Shown one piece after another: positions 16,259 to 24,060 of a stretch of DNA of 64,000 nucleotides; within the stretch, counting starts at the first letter, position 1, and every line of letters begins with the position of its first letter. The notes under the pieces are model-generated. The model was given only the letters and a program-made list of their open reading frames with translations, did not search any database and was not told the DNA's origin. Source of the DNA: Gemmatimonadota bacterium (GTDB lineage Bacteria > Gemmatimonadota > Gemmatimonadetes > Gemmatimonadales > Gemmatimonadaceae); contig PLCA01000003.1 of assembly GCA_003134685.1 (NCBI GenBank), positions 307,174-371,173 on the forward strand. Direction: 5' to 3'. Made by a program: the position numbers and the translations under genes.

Positions 16259-19119
16259 TCGCGCACGTCCGCGGCGTAGTTGTCGCTGCATTCGCTTTCG
16301 TCGTTTCGGGCGTCCTCTCGACGGTTACGGCGCAATCGGCTTCCGCTCCGGCGCCAGGGGTTGGAGTCCGTGCCACATCACTGATCATGGAGAATGGCTC
16401 AAGATCCGACTCGGCGAGCGACGTCGAGATCACGCTCCCGTCCGTCACAGCGTCTGGCGCGCCTCGCAGCTACCAGGTCGTTTCCATCCCAGTTCCAGAC
16501 GCTTTTGCACGCGTCATGAAACTGGACGTCGAGGTCATACCGCACGGAGACTTTGTCGTCCTTGGCCCCCGCACACGCTCGCTTGCCAGCACCAGCAGAG
16601 GCCGAGTGGGGGTAACGATCGGGATTCCGGCCAGCGCGCTGGCGGGACGGCTCGTGGCCGCGGAAGCACGCTTCTCCTCCCCAGCCTCGGCCACGCTCGT
16701 TGTGCCGATCGAGATAGATGTCAACCTCGTCCGCCAGATCCTTCTTCGTCCAGGATCTGCCGCGATCAACGCGCAGGCCGGCAACGACGTGATCCTGCCG
16801 TTCGAGATCGCCAACACTGGAAACGCCCTCGAGACTGTTCAGGCTGAGCTCACACTTCCGGTCGGATGGGCATTGCGAGAGGTGCATCAGGCGCCAATCA
16901 TGATCAGCCCGGGTCAAACGATAAAGCGCCGCGTCAGGCTCGCGATTCCCGCGCTCTCCAGCACCGGTTCGTCGTTCGTTCGCATCGACCTCAGCGAAAA
17001 GGGCGAGGCCCTGGACTCCAAGACAATGAGGGTGGAAGTGTTCAACTCGGGCTCGATTGGCAGCCAGGCGGGACCTCTCGTCACATCGGCATTCTCGCAC
17101 GCCGCCGACGAGAACCGACGCCCGAATAGTCTGTTCACACTGAGCGCCGTCGGCGCGCTTTACGATTCAGTCCGCATCGACGCCAGAATGTCGTCGGGTT
17201 CCGCGATCGGTGGTGCAGCCAGCAATGCTTTCGCTCGAATCGGGTCCTACCAGTCATCAGCGTCGGTCGTGCTGTCCGCTCCTTCTGGTCAGCTGAGCCT
17301 CGGCAATACCGGTACGTCGTTCTCCGATCTCACCGGCCTCTATCCATACGGCCAGGGTGCGCTCGTGCACGTGCAGAACGCGAAGTGGAATCTCACGAGC
17401 ATGGGCGCGCTGTCCATGGCGGCTCAGGGATCGACTGAGCGCAAGCCGATGCTCGGGTTGCGCGGCGAGCGGAGCTTCGGCGACTTACTTCTGAACAGCT
17501 CCATTACTCACCTCGCGGATGCCGGACTGTCGCCGCGCCGCCTGGACGCGTTCGGCGTCGGTGCCGCGGTGCCGACCCTCTTCGGCAGCACGCTCAAGGC
17601 TGAAGTCGCCGAGCGCCGGTTCCTTGGCGGAAGCGGAATCGGCTGGTCGAGCGAGCTGGTGCGGACGGACGCGGACAACACCGAGCAGCTGCGCCTGACT
17701 CATGCGCCTGGTGGAAGCGATGCTTACGCGCGCGCCACGAACGAGATGGTGGCCAACGTGTCGGAGCGGCTGACTTCGCGCGCGACGCTGAGCGGGAGTG
17801 CCTGGCGCACGACGGACGTGACTTCAGTATTCACCGGTATCAAGTCGAATGGGTTTTCAGTGCGACCGCAGTACGCGATCCGGGAAGCCACGACGATCGC
17901 GATCGAGATGCGCTCCTACCTCTTCGACGCGACCTCGCGTCCGGGAGTGTCCAACGCCGGCGGCGGGTTTGGAACCGAGGAACAGCAGCTTGGGATAAGC
18001 TTCAGCAGCTACCTGCGTCAGTATTACCTGAACAGCTCGGCGTATCTCGGCACCGTCACCCGCACGGTCACTCCGACGGGCGAGGCGACGCTGAGCAGCC
18101 GCACGCCGAGAAACTCCTGGGCGACCAATGCAGGGTGGTCGGGACCGGGTGGCCTCGTCGAGCTGCAGACACGCATCGAGCAAACGCGCGACGCAGGCGG
18201 CTTTGTCAATCAGCAGAGCATGATCGGCGTTCGGGGTCAGCAGGTGGTCCTCCCATGGTTTGGCGGCATCCGGGGCGAGGGTGAGCTGCAACGCGTCAAT
18301 GGATTCGGTGGTGACAACACCGCCATCATCCGGGCGGGGCTCGCCATTCCTCTGATCAACGGCTTTGCCCTCAAGATCGATGCCGAGCGCAACTCCATAT
18401 TCCACTCGGTCAGTGGCCGCGTGCCGTGGATTTTCGGCGCGCGCTTCGAGCATTCGATGACGATGCCAATGCTACGCACTCCTGGAACTTCGGGATACGT
18501 GTACGAGGATCTAAACGGGAATCAGCGTCGCGACAGCGGTGAGCCCGGCGTCGCCGGCGCAATGGTCAGACGTGGCTCCGAAACGGCGGTAGCCGACGCC
18601 AGCGGCAAGTATAGAGTGAGTGGCGATCAGACAAAACCGGTCACGATCGACGAAGCATCGCTTCCCGACGGATGGGCACCGAGTGGCCCGTCTATCGGTG
18701 ATCTAAGCGTGACGTTGTCAACGTCGGCCGAAGTCGAGCTAGTCGTCGCGCCACGGTCGGGCCTTTCGGCGGTGGTGGTCGATCTGAGCAAAGCGCACGT
18801 CGTCGCGCGCGACAGCGCAGGTCGCGAGTGGGCGGCCACAATGACGGGACCCACGACCGCCACGTTCGAGTCGCTACCGGTAGGAACTTACAAGCTCGAT
18901 TTCGATCTCTCGGAGTTGAGCGAGCCGCTCGTGCCGCGCACTCCACTGCCGTTGCTGGTTGTGAGCGGGAAAGATTCGAAGTCGATCACTGTCACGCTGG
19001 ATCCACGTCCGATTCGGATGTGGAACGGCACCGGCACGCAGGGCAGCGGCACACAGAAGAACAGCGCGCCGCCGAGCGACAAGAGCTCGAAGCCGACCGT
19101 CAATCCGAGTGGCTCATGA
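16255..19119 (+). CDS. Usher-like outer-membrane beta-barrel protein
   Basis: A 954-residue secreted protein starting at a GTG that overlaps the previous stop (GTGA). Regions are: signal peptide (to about residue 28); N-terminal Ig/NEW3-like beta domains with 'ILPFEIANTGNALETVQAEL' near residue 185; a long region (about 280-740) of alternating amphipathic strands, Ser/Gly/Arg-rich, as in outer-membrane barrels; then GYVYEDLNGNQRRDSGEPGV near residue 747, an SdrD-B/carboxypeptidase-regulatory-like module also found in some alpha-type ushers; and a low-complexity C-terminal tail. Length and operon position fit a fimbrial usher, but canonical usher motifs are not obvious. The assignment is structural inference. 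Confidence 0.6.
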   Translation: MIAHVRGVVVAAFAFVVSGVLSTVTAQSASAPAPGVGVRATSLIMENGSRSDSASDVEITLPSVTASGAPRSYQVVSIPVPDAFARVMKLDVEVIPHGDFVVLGPRTRSLASTSRGRVGVTIGIPASALAGRLVAAEARFSSPASATLVVPIEIDVNLVRQILLRPGSAAINAQAGNDVILPFEIANTGNALETVQAELTLPVGWALREVHQAPIMISPGQTIKRRVRLAIPALSSTGSSFVRIDLSEKGEALDSKTMRVEVFNSGSIGSQAGPLVTSAFSHAADENRRPNSLFTLSAVGALYDSVRIDARMSSGSAIGGAASNAFARIGSYQSSASVVLSAPSGQLSLGNTGTSFSDLTGLYPYGQGALVHVQNAKWNLTSMGALSMAAQGSTERKPMLGLRGERSFGDLLLNSSITHLADAGLSPRRLDAFGVGAAVPTLFGSTLKAEVAERRFLGGSGIGWSSELVRTDADNTEQLRLTHAPGGSDAYARATNEMVANVSERLTSRATLSGSAWRTTDVTSVFTGIKSNGFSVRPQYAIREATTIAIEMRSYLFDATSRPGVSNAGGGFGTEEQQLGISFSSYLRQYYLNSSAYLGTVTRTVTPTGEATLSSRTPRNSWATNAGWSGPGGLVELQTRIEQTRDAGGFVNQQSMIGVRGQQVVLPWFGGIRGEGELQRVNGFGGDNTAIIRAGLAIPLINGFALKIDAERNSIFHSVSGRVPWIFGARFEHSMTMPMLRTPGTSGYVYEDLNGNQRRDSGEPGVAGAMVRRGSETAVADASGKYRVSGDQTKPVTIDEASLPDGWAPSGPSIGDLSVTLSTSAEVELVVAPRSGLSAVVVDLSKAHVVARDSAGREWAATMTGPTTATFESLPVGTYKLDFDLSELSEPLVPRTPLPLLVVSGKDSKSITVTLDPRPIRMWNGTGTQGSGTQKNSAPPSDKSSKPTVNPSGS

Positions 19120-19574
19120 ACGGCGTGACGAGACCGTGGGCTCGGACGACTCTTGGAGCGCTCCTGTTCGCGAGCAGCTCGCTGCTCGCGGCGTGTCTCA
19201 AGTCCACTGAACCGCAAGCGTCGCTGCTGGATCTCAACGGTTCGTGGAACTACGCCGGAGTCCAGACGAGCCCCGTGCGCGAGACTCTCACCGGAACGCT
19301 GACGATCTCACGTGAATCGGGGATGAGCTTTCAAGGAAACCTCGTTCTTCAGAGCGTGGATGAACGAACCGGTCAGCCCAGAAGCCTTAATGGTGTCGTA
19401 AGTGGCACCGAGAGCGGAGTTGACGTCATCGACTTCGATGCGGACGTCGAGTCGCCTGCGCGCAGGCATGTGGGTCGGATCGTAGCGGACACAATTACCG
19501 GGACCTGGATCGGCTCCTCACCAGATGGGACCACGTCTTCCGGAACCTTTAGAGTTGAACGGGAGACGAAATGA
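19116..19574 (+). CDS. Predicted lipoprotein of the pilin-like operon
   Basis: A 152-residue protein with a lipoprotein signal (LGALLFASSSLLAACLKS, lipobox LLAAC). The mature part starts with LDLNGSWNYAG and contains repeated G-T-W/G-T-F turns (TGTWIGSSPDGTTSSGTF), predicted as a small beta-barrel or beta-sandwich. Both ends overlap neighbours by four bases (ATGA at each junction), so it is an integral member of the operon. An assembly or anchoring role in the outer membrane is inferred; the family is not recognised. Confidence 0.7.
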   Translation: MNGVTRPWARTTLGALLFASSSLLAACLKSTEPQASLLDLNGSWNYAGVQTSPVRETLTGTLTISRESGMSFQGNLVLQSVDERTGQPRSLNGVVSGTESGVDVIDFDADVESPARRHVGRIVADTITGTWIGSSPDGTTSSGTFRVERETK

Positions 19575-20119
19575 GAAGATCGGCTGGATTCGGCATAACG
19601 CTAATAGCCATGCTGATCGGTGCGTCGGCGCAGCCCGGCGCCGCAGGCGCTCAGTGCAATGCGTCTGGCGCCGGTGGCACCTGCAATCAGGCAGGCAGCG
19701 TAACCATGACTGCTGGTCGCGTGGTGAGACTCCAGATGACAGCGGCCTCGACCGCGCTCACACCACCGACGCCAACCGATTTCGATGCGGGCTTCAACGC
19801 CACAACGGGACCGACCCTGACCATCAGCTCCAACGCCGCTTGGACCCTCCACATTCGCTCCGCGGCGACGTTCTGGACCGCCACGAACACATCACCCGGC
19901 GCTCCGGCGCGCACGACAAAACCCGCGGCGGATCTCAAGTGGAGCACCGCGTCGAACGGGACGTTCAACGGGCTCACGACCAGCGACGTAAACCTCGTCA
20001 CGGGTGTTGCGACCGCGAGCAGCGTAACCACGCTGTTCTTCCAGACGCTTTACAGCTGGACGCTGGACACCCCCGGCAACTACAGCCTAGCGGTCGTTCT
20101 GACGCTGACATCCCCCTAG
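19571..20119 (+). CDS. Secreted pilin-like subunit A paralogue
   Basis: A 182-residue secreted protein with signal peptide (FGITLIAMLIGASAQPGAAGAQ) and the same mature layout as the first operon gene. It has a Cys pair near the start (QCNASGAGGTC), an S-V-T-(V/M)-x-(A)G-x-(L/V)-V-(K/R)-L motif, T-A-L-T-x-P-T, G-P-T-(F/L)-T-I, W-T-L-(K/H)-I and a terminal GNYSLAVVLTLTSP. The two are clear paralogues that bracket the operon, as a major and a tip or minor subunit might. The ATGA overlaps the lipoprotein stop. Confidence 0.75.
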   Translation: MRRSAGFGITLIAMLIGASAQPGAAGAQCNASGAGGTCNQAGSVTMTAGRVVRLQMTAASTALTPPTPTDFDAGFNATTGPTLTISSNAAWTLHIRSAATFWTATNTSPGAPARTTKPAADLKWSTASNGTFNGLTTSDVNLVTGVATASSVTTLFFQTLYSWTLDTPGNYSLAVVLTLTSP

Positions 20120-20383
20120 CGCAAGGCGACCAAGCGGTACCCCGCTCAATGGCGACGAAATCGCGCAACGCTGTGGACAGATTCCTTGGTGTCAAGCGCA
20201 CCCAAACGGCGTTAAGAGTCATGACGATAAAGTCACGTTGGGTTAACGAGAAAATCATGCAATACAGGCACTTACCGGAAACGGAGGGCGCTAGAACGGT
20301 TGCAGAAGGAGTCCTGCGGAGTCCTTCTTATGCAAGGGGCGATTGAGCCACTTGCATCATCCAACCGCTGCAGGAGAATACCG
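20120..20383. other. Intergenic region before the type IV pilin gene
   Basis: 264 bases without a gene. It contains a possible stem CCCAAACG...CGTTGGG (about 20208-20247) and a 6-bp-stem hairpin GAAGGA...TCCTTC (about 20306-20328) shortly before an AGGAG ribosome-binding site. A separate promoter for the pilin gene is likely, but none is unambiguous. Confidence 0.35.
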
Positions 20384-20752
20384 ATGTCACGCAACAAAAA
20401 GGGGTTTACCCTTATTGAGCTTTTGATCGTAGTCGTCATCATCGGCATTCTTGCCGCGATCGCGATTCCGAAGTTTGCGAACACGAAGGACAAGGCGTAC
20501 GTCGCCGCGATGAAGTCTGACCTTCGCAACATGGCTACCTACGAAGAGCAGTACGCCGCCGACAACAACGGCGCGTATTTCGGTGGAACCGCCACCAGCC
20601 TGGCTCCTCTGCAGGGTTTCAGCCCGTCGCAGAACGTGACGGTCGTCATCGTGAACGTCGCCGGCCCGCCGGGTTCATGGAGCGGCACTGCCACGCACTC
20701 GCAGTCCGCCAAGGTTTGCAGCATGGCCAACGGTGTGATCGCCTGCGTGTAA
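20384..20752 (+). CDS. Type IV pilin-like major prepilin
   Basis: A 122-residue prepilin. The leader MSRNKKG is followed by the class III signal G|FTLIELLIVVVIIGILAAIA, with processing after Gly and the conserved Glu at mature position 5, so PilD-type processing and methylation are expected. The globular domain is short and contains two Cys (KVCSMANGVIACV) at the C-terminus, typical of a pilin D-loop. The start has AGGAG 8 bases upstream. It is a single gene ended by a strong terminator. It could be the PilA-like major pilin or a T2SS-type pseudopilin; no assembly genes are in the window. Confidence 0.93.
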   Translation: MSRNKKGFTLIELLIVVVIIGILAAIAIPKFANTKDKAYVAAMKSDLRNMATYEEQYAADNNGAYFGGTATSLAPLQGFSPSQNVTVVIVNVAGPPGSWSGTATHSQSAKVCSMANGVIACV

Positions 20753-20797
20753 TGAATCTCTAGAGCTTCGGCGCAAGTCGTAGCTTCGCAGAAGGAA

Positions 20798-20826
20798 AGA
20801 GCCCGGGAGAATCCCGGGCTCTTTTT
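20798..20826 (+). terminator. Intrinsic terminator after the type IV pilin gene
   Basis: A perfect 11-bp stem (AGAGCCCGGGA / TCCCGGGCTCT) with a 3-base loop, followed by TTTTT, 46 bases after the pilin stop. Confidence 0.93.
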
Positions 20827-20896
20827 GCATCCCGGGCCTAGGAAAGAGAGAACCTGGATGTTCCCAGAACTCCCTTATTGCATTCTGAGGTGTGCT

Positions 20897-20970
20897 GATA
20901 GGTTTTGCGGCGCGGCCGGTTCTGATCAGGGCGCGCACAAGGCGCAATTGGCGGCCTGGCAAGACCTATC
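20897..20970. other. Long-range inverted repeat, possible structured RNA
   Basis: GATAGGTTTTGC at 20897 pairs with GCAAGACCTATC at 20959 (11 of 12), and an inner GGCCG/CGGCC pair can nest inside. It lies in the 273-base gap between the pilin terminator and a hypothetical gene. No known RNA family was recognised. Confidence 0.35.
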
Positions 20971-21025
20971 GTCTGGTACGCTCCGTGCCTAACATCAGGT
21001 GCATATCCAACCGACGGACAGCTAA

Positions 21026-21403
21026 ATGCCCCTTCGAAATCTGTTTCCTGAATCGATCTTCGGCCGCAAGCTGAATCCGAACGCCGAGAGGCGGCTGCGC
21101 CTGTCACAGGCCCGAGCCGAAGAGACGATTATTCGTGGTCACGTCGACAACGCGCTGATGTTCGTCGACACCCTGGCGGAAGATCTCTCGTTCGACCGGG
21201 CGATCGACACCTATATTCGCGTGATGGGGATCCCCGAGCCGCTGGCGAGCACGGTGGCGACTCGGGCGCTGGTGCATCTGGGCCGGGATCTGGTGCCATT
21301 CCGGCGTCGTATGCAACGCGAAGGTGAGGACGTCGCCGCCGAGAAGCCGCGGTTACGGCTCGATGAGGCGTCCCGCTCTCAAGACATCAAGAGAGGGGCG
21401 TAG
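21026..21403 (+). CDS. Conserved-looking hypothetical protein, 125 residues
   Basis: A 125-residue soluble protein rich in Arg, Glu and Leu (RLRLSQARAEETIIRGHVDNAL). A helical central part (FDRAIDTYIRVMGIPEPLASTVATRALVHLG) is followed by a basic tail. No signal peptide or known motif is seen. Base composition and third-position GC agree with neighbours, and no competing frame is better. The ribosome-binding site is weak. It stands alone between the pilin terminator and the convergent VKOR gene. Confidence 0.55.
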   Translation: MPLRNLFPESIFGRKLNPNAERRLRLSQARAEETIIRGHVDNALMFVDTLAEDLSFDRAIDTYIRVMGIPEPLASTVATRALVHLGRDLVPFRRRMQREGEDVAAEKPRLRLDEASRSQDIKRGA

Positions 21404-21467
21404 AGACATCGGCGGGGGCAGGGTTTTGGATTGCACTCACTTGACGGAGGCATAGCCCCGCTCGTTG

Positions 21468-21908
21468 TCAGCCGGTTTCCGGCCCTGCCCCTCGCGCCTC
21501 CCTCAAATCAGCGATGCTGGCGACAAGTATCAGCGTCACAATGCAGGCAGAAGTGACGCACCAGATGCAGATGGCGTGGATGACCCCGAGCTCCAGGTAC
21601 GTCAGCCACGCCGAGAACAGCACGCCTACAGCTGCTTCGGCCACGAGCACGAGCGAGATAGCGGGCTCGCCTTCAAAGCGAGGGAGTGTCCCGGCCAGCG
21701 CGACCAGGAAGACGTCGAGGTAGAAGAGCAGCCCCCAGACGGCGACCGGCAGCCCCAGAAATCTCGACCACTTGCTCGTGTTCACGGTTTCGCACGAGCC
21801 GATCGTGCAGCTCAGCTCTCCGATGACGCCAAGCTTGTAGAGAGTGAGGTAGAGACTGATGAAGATCCCGGCCAGCGCCAGCGCGGCCACGATCATCCGC
21901 TTCGTCAC
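21468..21908 (-). CDS. Vitamin K epoxide reductase-family protein (DsbB-like)
   Basis: A 146-residue four-helix membrane protein. The VKOR signature is complete: the outer Cys pair in LSCTIGSCETVNTSKWS and the active CxxC in AICIWCVTSA near the last helix. VKOR homologues re-oxidise periplasmic DsbA-like oxidases and pass electrons to quinone. The GTG start overlaps the stop of the upstream DsbA-like gene (GTGA), so the two form an oxidative-folding pair. An ATG four codons later (21896) is possible. Confidence 0.93.
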   Translation of the reverse strand: MTKRMIVAALALAGIFISLYLTLYKLGVIGELSCTIGSCETVNTSKWSRFLGLPVAVWGLLFYLDVFLVALAGTLPRFEGEPAISLVLVAEAAVGVLFSAWLTYLELGVIHAICIWCVTSACIVTLILVASIADLREARGAGPETG

Positions 21909-22696
21909 TTCTTCGTCGCTGGTGCCGCCGGGCCGCCCGTCGCGACCGGAGTGGTCGTGGTTCTCGCGGCCGAATCGACGATCTCTTTCATGTGATCGTA
22001 GGAGGGCATCCCGGGATACATCTTGTTCCCGATGAAGAACGTCGGTGTGGAGTACACGCCACGTCTCAGGCCTTCGGCGAGATTGGCGCTGATGCGCTTC
22101 TGGTATTTGCGCGCGTCGTAGCAGCTCTCCCACTTTGCGACGTCCAAGCCCACCTCGCCGGCGTAGCGCTTGAAGAATGGCTTCGGAGCGTCGGTCGCCT
22201 CGCCATTCCACTCGTCCTGCCCTTGAAAGATCCGGTCATGCATCGGCCAGAACTTTCCCTGCTCATCGGCGCACGCTGCGGCGTTTGACGCCGGCAGCGT
22301 GTTGCGGTGCTGGGTGATCGGAAAATCGTAATAAGTAAGGTTAGCGAGCCCTGGCTCGATAATCCTGGTCCGCACGTCAGGCTCCGTAATCGTCGCGAAG
22401 CCGCCACACGATGGGCACTCGAAATCGGCGAATTCGACAATCCTTACCGGGGCATCGACCTTGCCTATCAGGTAGCCCTGAGCGGGGCCGGCGTTGGTCG
22501 TGTCGACTACATCATTTGCGGCAACCGAGCTGGACTTGGGCTTACTCGCGACGTATCCGAGCGCGGCGACGCCGACGAGAGCGATGAGGCCGAGCACCCA
22601 GAGGAAGGGTTTTGGCCGACTTGATGCACGGGCCTCCCTGACGATCTTTTTCGGGGGTACGTTCCTGTCTCTGGGTGGTTCGTTGTTTGGAGGCAT
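21905..22696 (-). CDS. Membrane-anchored DsbA-like thiol oxidase
   Basis: A 263-residue protein with a basic cytoplasmic N-terminus, one transmembrane anchor (about residues 30-50, FLWVLGLIALVGVAALGYVA), and a DsbA/DsbG-like thioredoxin domain. The redox motif is FECPSCGG, and the cis-Pro loop is YSTPTFFIG. This BdbD-like arrangement catalyses disulphide formation outside the membrane. It is co-transcribed with the VKOR partner through a 4-base overlap. Confidence 0.93.
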   Translation of the reverse strand: MPPNNEPPRDRNVPPKKIVREARASSRPKPFLWVLGLIALVGVAALGYVASKPKSSSVAANDVVDTTNAGPAQGYLIGKVDAPVRIVEFADFECPSCGGFATITEPDVRTRIIEPGLANLTYYDFPITQHRNTLPASNAAACADEQGKFWPMHDRIFQGQDEWNGEATDAPKPFFKRYAGEVGLDVAKWESCYDARKYQKRISANLAEGLRRGVYSTPTFFIGNKMYPGMPSYDHMKEIVDSAARTTTTPVATGGPAAPATKK

Positions 22697-22760
22697 CTTC
22701 CGTGGTCGATTTCGTGCGTTGAGTGCGTTGTGACGCGAAAGCTAAGAGAGGGGTATAGAG

Positions 22761-23603
22761 ATGCAAGCTGATGTCCTGAGGGCTCCGGTCGGTCCGGGAG
22801 CGATGCACGTCGAGCGGTACGGGCATGGCGGCACCGCCGTCATTCTTCTGCACGGATTCGGAACGTGCAACTTTCTGTGGCGCGCCATCGCTCCCGCCAT
22901 CACCGCCGCGGGGCACACGGCGTACTCGGTGGATCTGCTCGGGCACGGACAGTCCGACCGGCCCCTGGACGCCGACTTCGGGATAGCGGCGCAGGCGGAG
23001 TATCTCGATGCCGCGATGACGGTGCTGCGCGTTTCGCGCGCGGTCGTCGTCGGCGTCGACCTCGGCGGTGACGTGGCCATGAAGCTGGCAGCGAATCGTC
23101 CCGACCGCGTCGAAAAGCTGGTTCTGATCAACACGCCCGCGTTCGAGGAGCTGCCCGCGAAGGAGATCACCCAGATGCAGCGGCGCACGGCGCGCTTCGC
23201 GTTCAGTCTCACGCGCGGTGTGATGGGCGCTGCCCCGCTCCTCGAGGGAGTGCTCAAGGGGAGTGTGGCTGATCAGGAGCACATGCCGATGAAGCTCATC
23301 GCCCGATATCTCGCTCCTTTCGTCGGAAAGGATGGCGCGAAGCACCTGCTGACCCTGGCGAGCGCGGTCAACAAGGCTGATCTGGACGAGGACGAATACG
23401 GGGAGATCAAGGCGCCGACGCTCATCATCTGGGGCGACGAGGACAAATGGGTCGAGCCAAAGCTGGCGGACAGGCTGGTCAACGCCATCCCGGAAGCCAG
23501 GCTGGTGAGGCTCGCGGGAGTCGCGCGGCTCGTTCCCGAGGAAAACCCCGAGCATCTCTCGGAATTGTTGCTCGATTTCATCAAAAGACGGGCTGCCGCA
23601 TGA
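22761..23603 (+). CDS. Alpha/beta-hydrolase fold protein with atypical catalytic residues
   Basis: A 280-residue cytoplasmic protein of the alpha/beta-hydrolase superfamily (ILLHGFGTCNFLW, DLLGHGQSD). The nucleophile-elbow position reads GVDLGG, with Asp instead of Ser, as in epoxide hydrolases and haloalkane dehalogenases. An acid lies in WGDEDKW. At the usual C-terminal GHxxxxExP position the sequence is GVARLVPEENPEHL, so the catalytic His appears replaced (Arg at the aligned site). It may be a non-hydrolytic or divergent member. AGAGAGGGG precedes the ATG. It diverges from the DsbA-like gene. Confidence 0.85.
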   Translation: MQADVLRAPVGPGAMHVERYGHGGTAVILLHGFGTCNFLWRAIAPAITAAGHTAYSVDLLGHGQSDRPLDADFGIAAQAEYLDAAMTVLRVSRAVVVGVDLGGDVAMKLAANRPDRVEKLVLINTPAFEELPAKEITQMQRRTARFAFSLTRGVMGAAPLLEGVLKGSVADQEHMPMKLIARYLAPFVGKDGAKHLLTLASAVNKADLDEDEYGEIKAPTLIIWGDEDKWVEPKLADRLVNAIPEARLVRLAGVARLVPEENPEHLSELLLDFIKRRAAA

Positions 23604-23660
23604 ATCGTTCATAGTTGCTGCTCGGTTTCATCAAGAAAAGGGCTGCTGCATGAACCTTTC
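23561..23660 (+). repeat. 50-bp tandem duplication of the hydrolase gene's 3' end
   Basis: Two adjacent 50-base units (23561-23610 and 23611-23660) align without gaps at about 78 % identity. The first contains the last codons and TGA of the hydrolase gene; the second is an untranslated copy that also keeps an in-place CATGAA. It looks like an old tandem duplication across the stop codon. Confidence 0.8.
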
Positions 23661-23734
23661 TTCTATGAAATGGTGTCTAAGAGAAGTAGATTGAAGCTTA
23701 CGATTTCATAGACGTTTTTACTCCAACCGAATTG

Positions 23735-23995
23735 ATGAACACTCAGAAAAACAGATTCCGGAAGGAGCCCGTCCGAGCGGCAACTCCATTTGCGGAGGCC
23801 CGGGACGAGCTGTTCCAGCAGATCATGCGCTGTGGCGTAGTCGGCTCGGCGCCCGAGGATCAGAAGGATTGGTTCGACAACACGATGGATTACCTGGCGG
23901 AGCGGTACCATGAGCTGACGCCAGCGGAAGTAGGGGAACTTCGGGTGCTGGGAGAGCGATTCGCTCAGCCTCCGAAGGTTAGACAGGCCGTTTGA
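23735..23995 (+). CDS. Small hypothetical protein, 86 residues
   Basis: An 86-residue acidic/basic soluble protein. After a basic N-terminus it has a helical core (FAEARDELFQQIMRCGVVG) followed by WFDNTMDYLAERYHELTPAEVGELRVLGERF. No signal or membrane segment. The TTG three bases upstream is an alternative start. A strong terminator follows within a few bases, and codon use matches neighbours, so it is likely a real gene. The family is not recognised. Confidence 0.7.
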   Translation: MNTQKNRFRKEPVRAATPFAEARDELFQQIMRCGVVGSAPEDQKDWFDNTMDYLAERYHELTPAEVGELRVLGERFAQPPKVRQAV

Positions 23996-23998
23996 TCG

Positions 23999-24030
23999 AA
24001 GGGCGCCCGCTGGGCGCCCTTTCTTTTTTT
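23999..24030 (+). terminator. Intrinsic terminator
   Basis: A perfect 10-bp stem AAGGGCGCCC / GGGCGCCCTT with loop GCT, followed by TCTTTTTTT. It ends the small hypothetical gene immediately after its stop codon. Confidence 0.95.
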
Positions 24031-24060
24031 GCGGCAGACTCAACTGCACTGGTAGTCGGC

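Noticed and set aside
22542-23612. Minus-strand frame of 356 codons opposite the alpha/beta-hydrolase
   Set aside because: It is antisense to a recognisable hydrolase and also overlaps the DsbA-like gene's start; no domain can be recognised.
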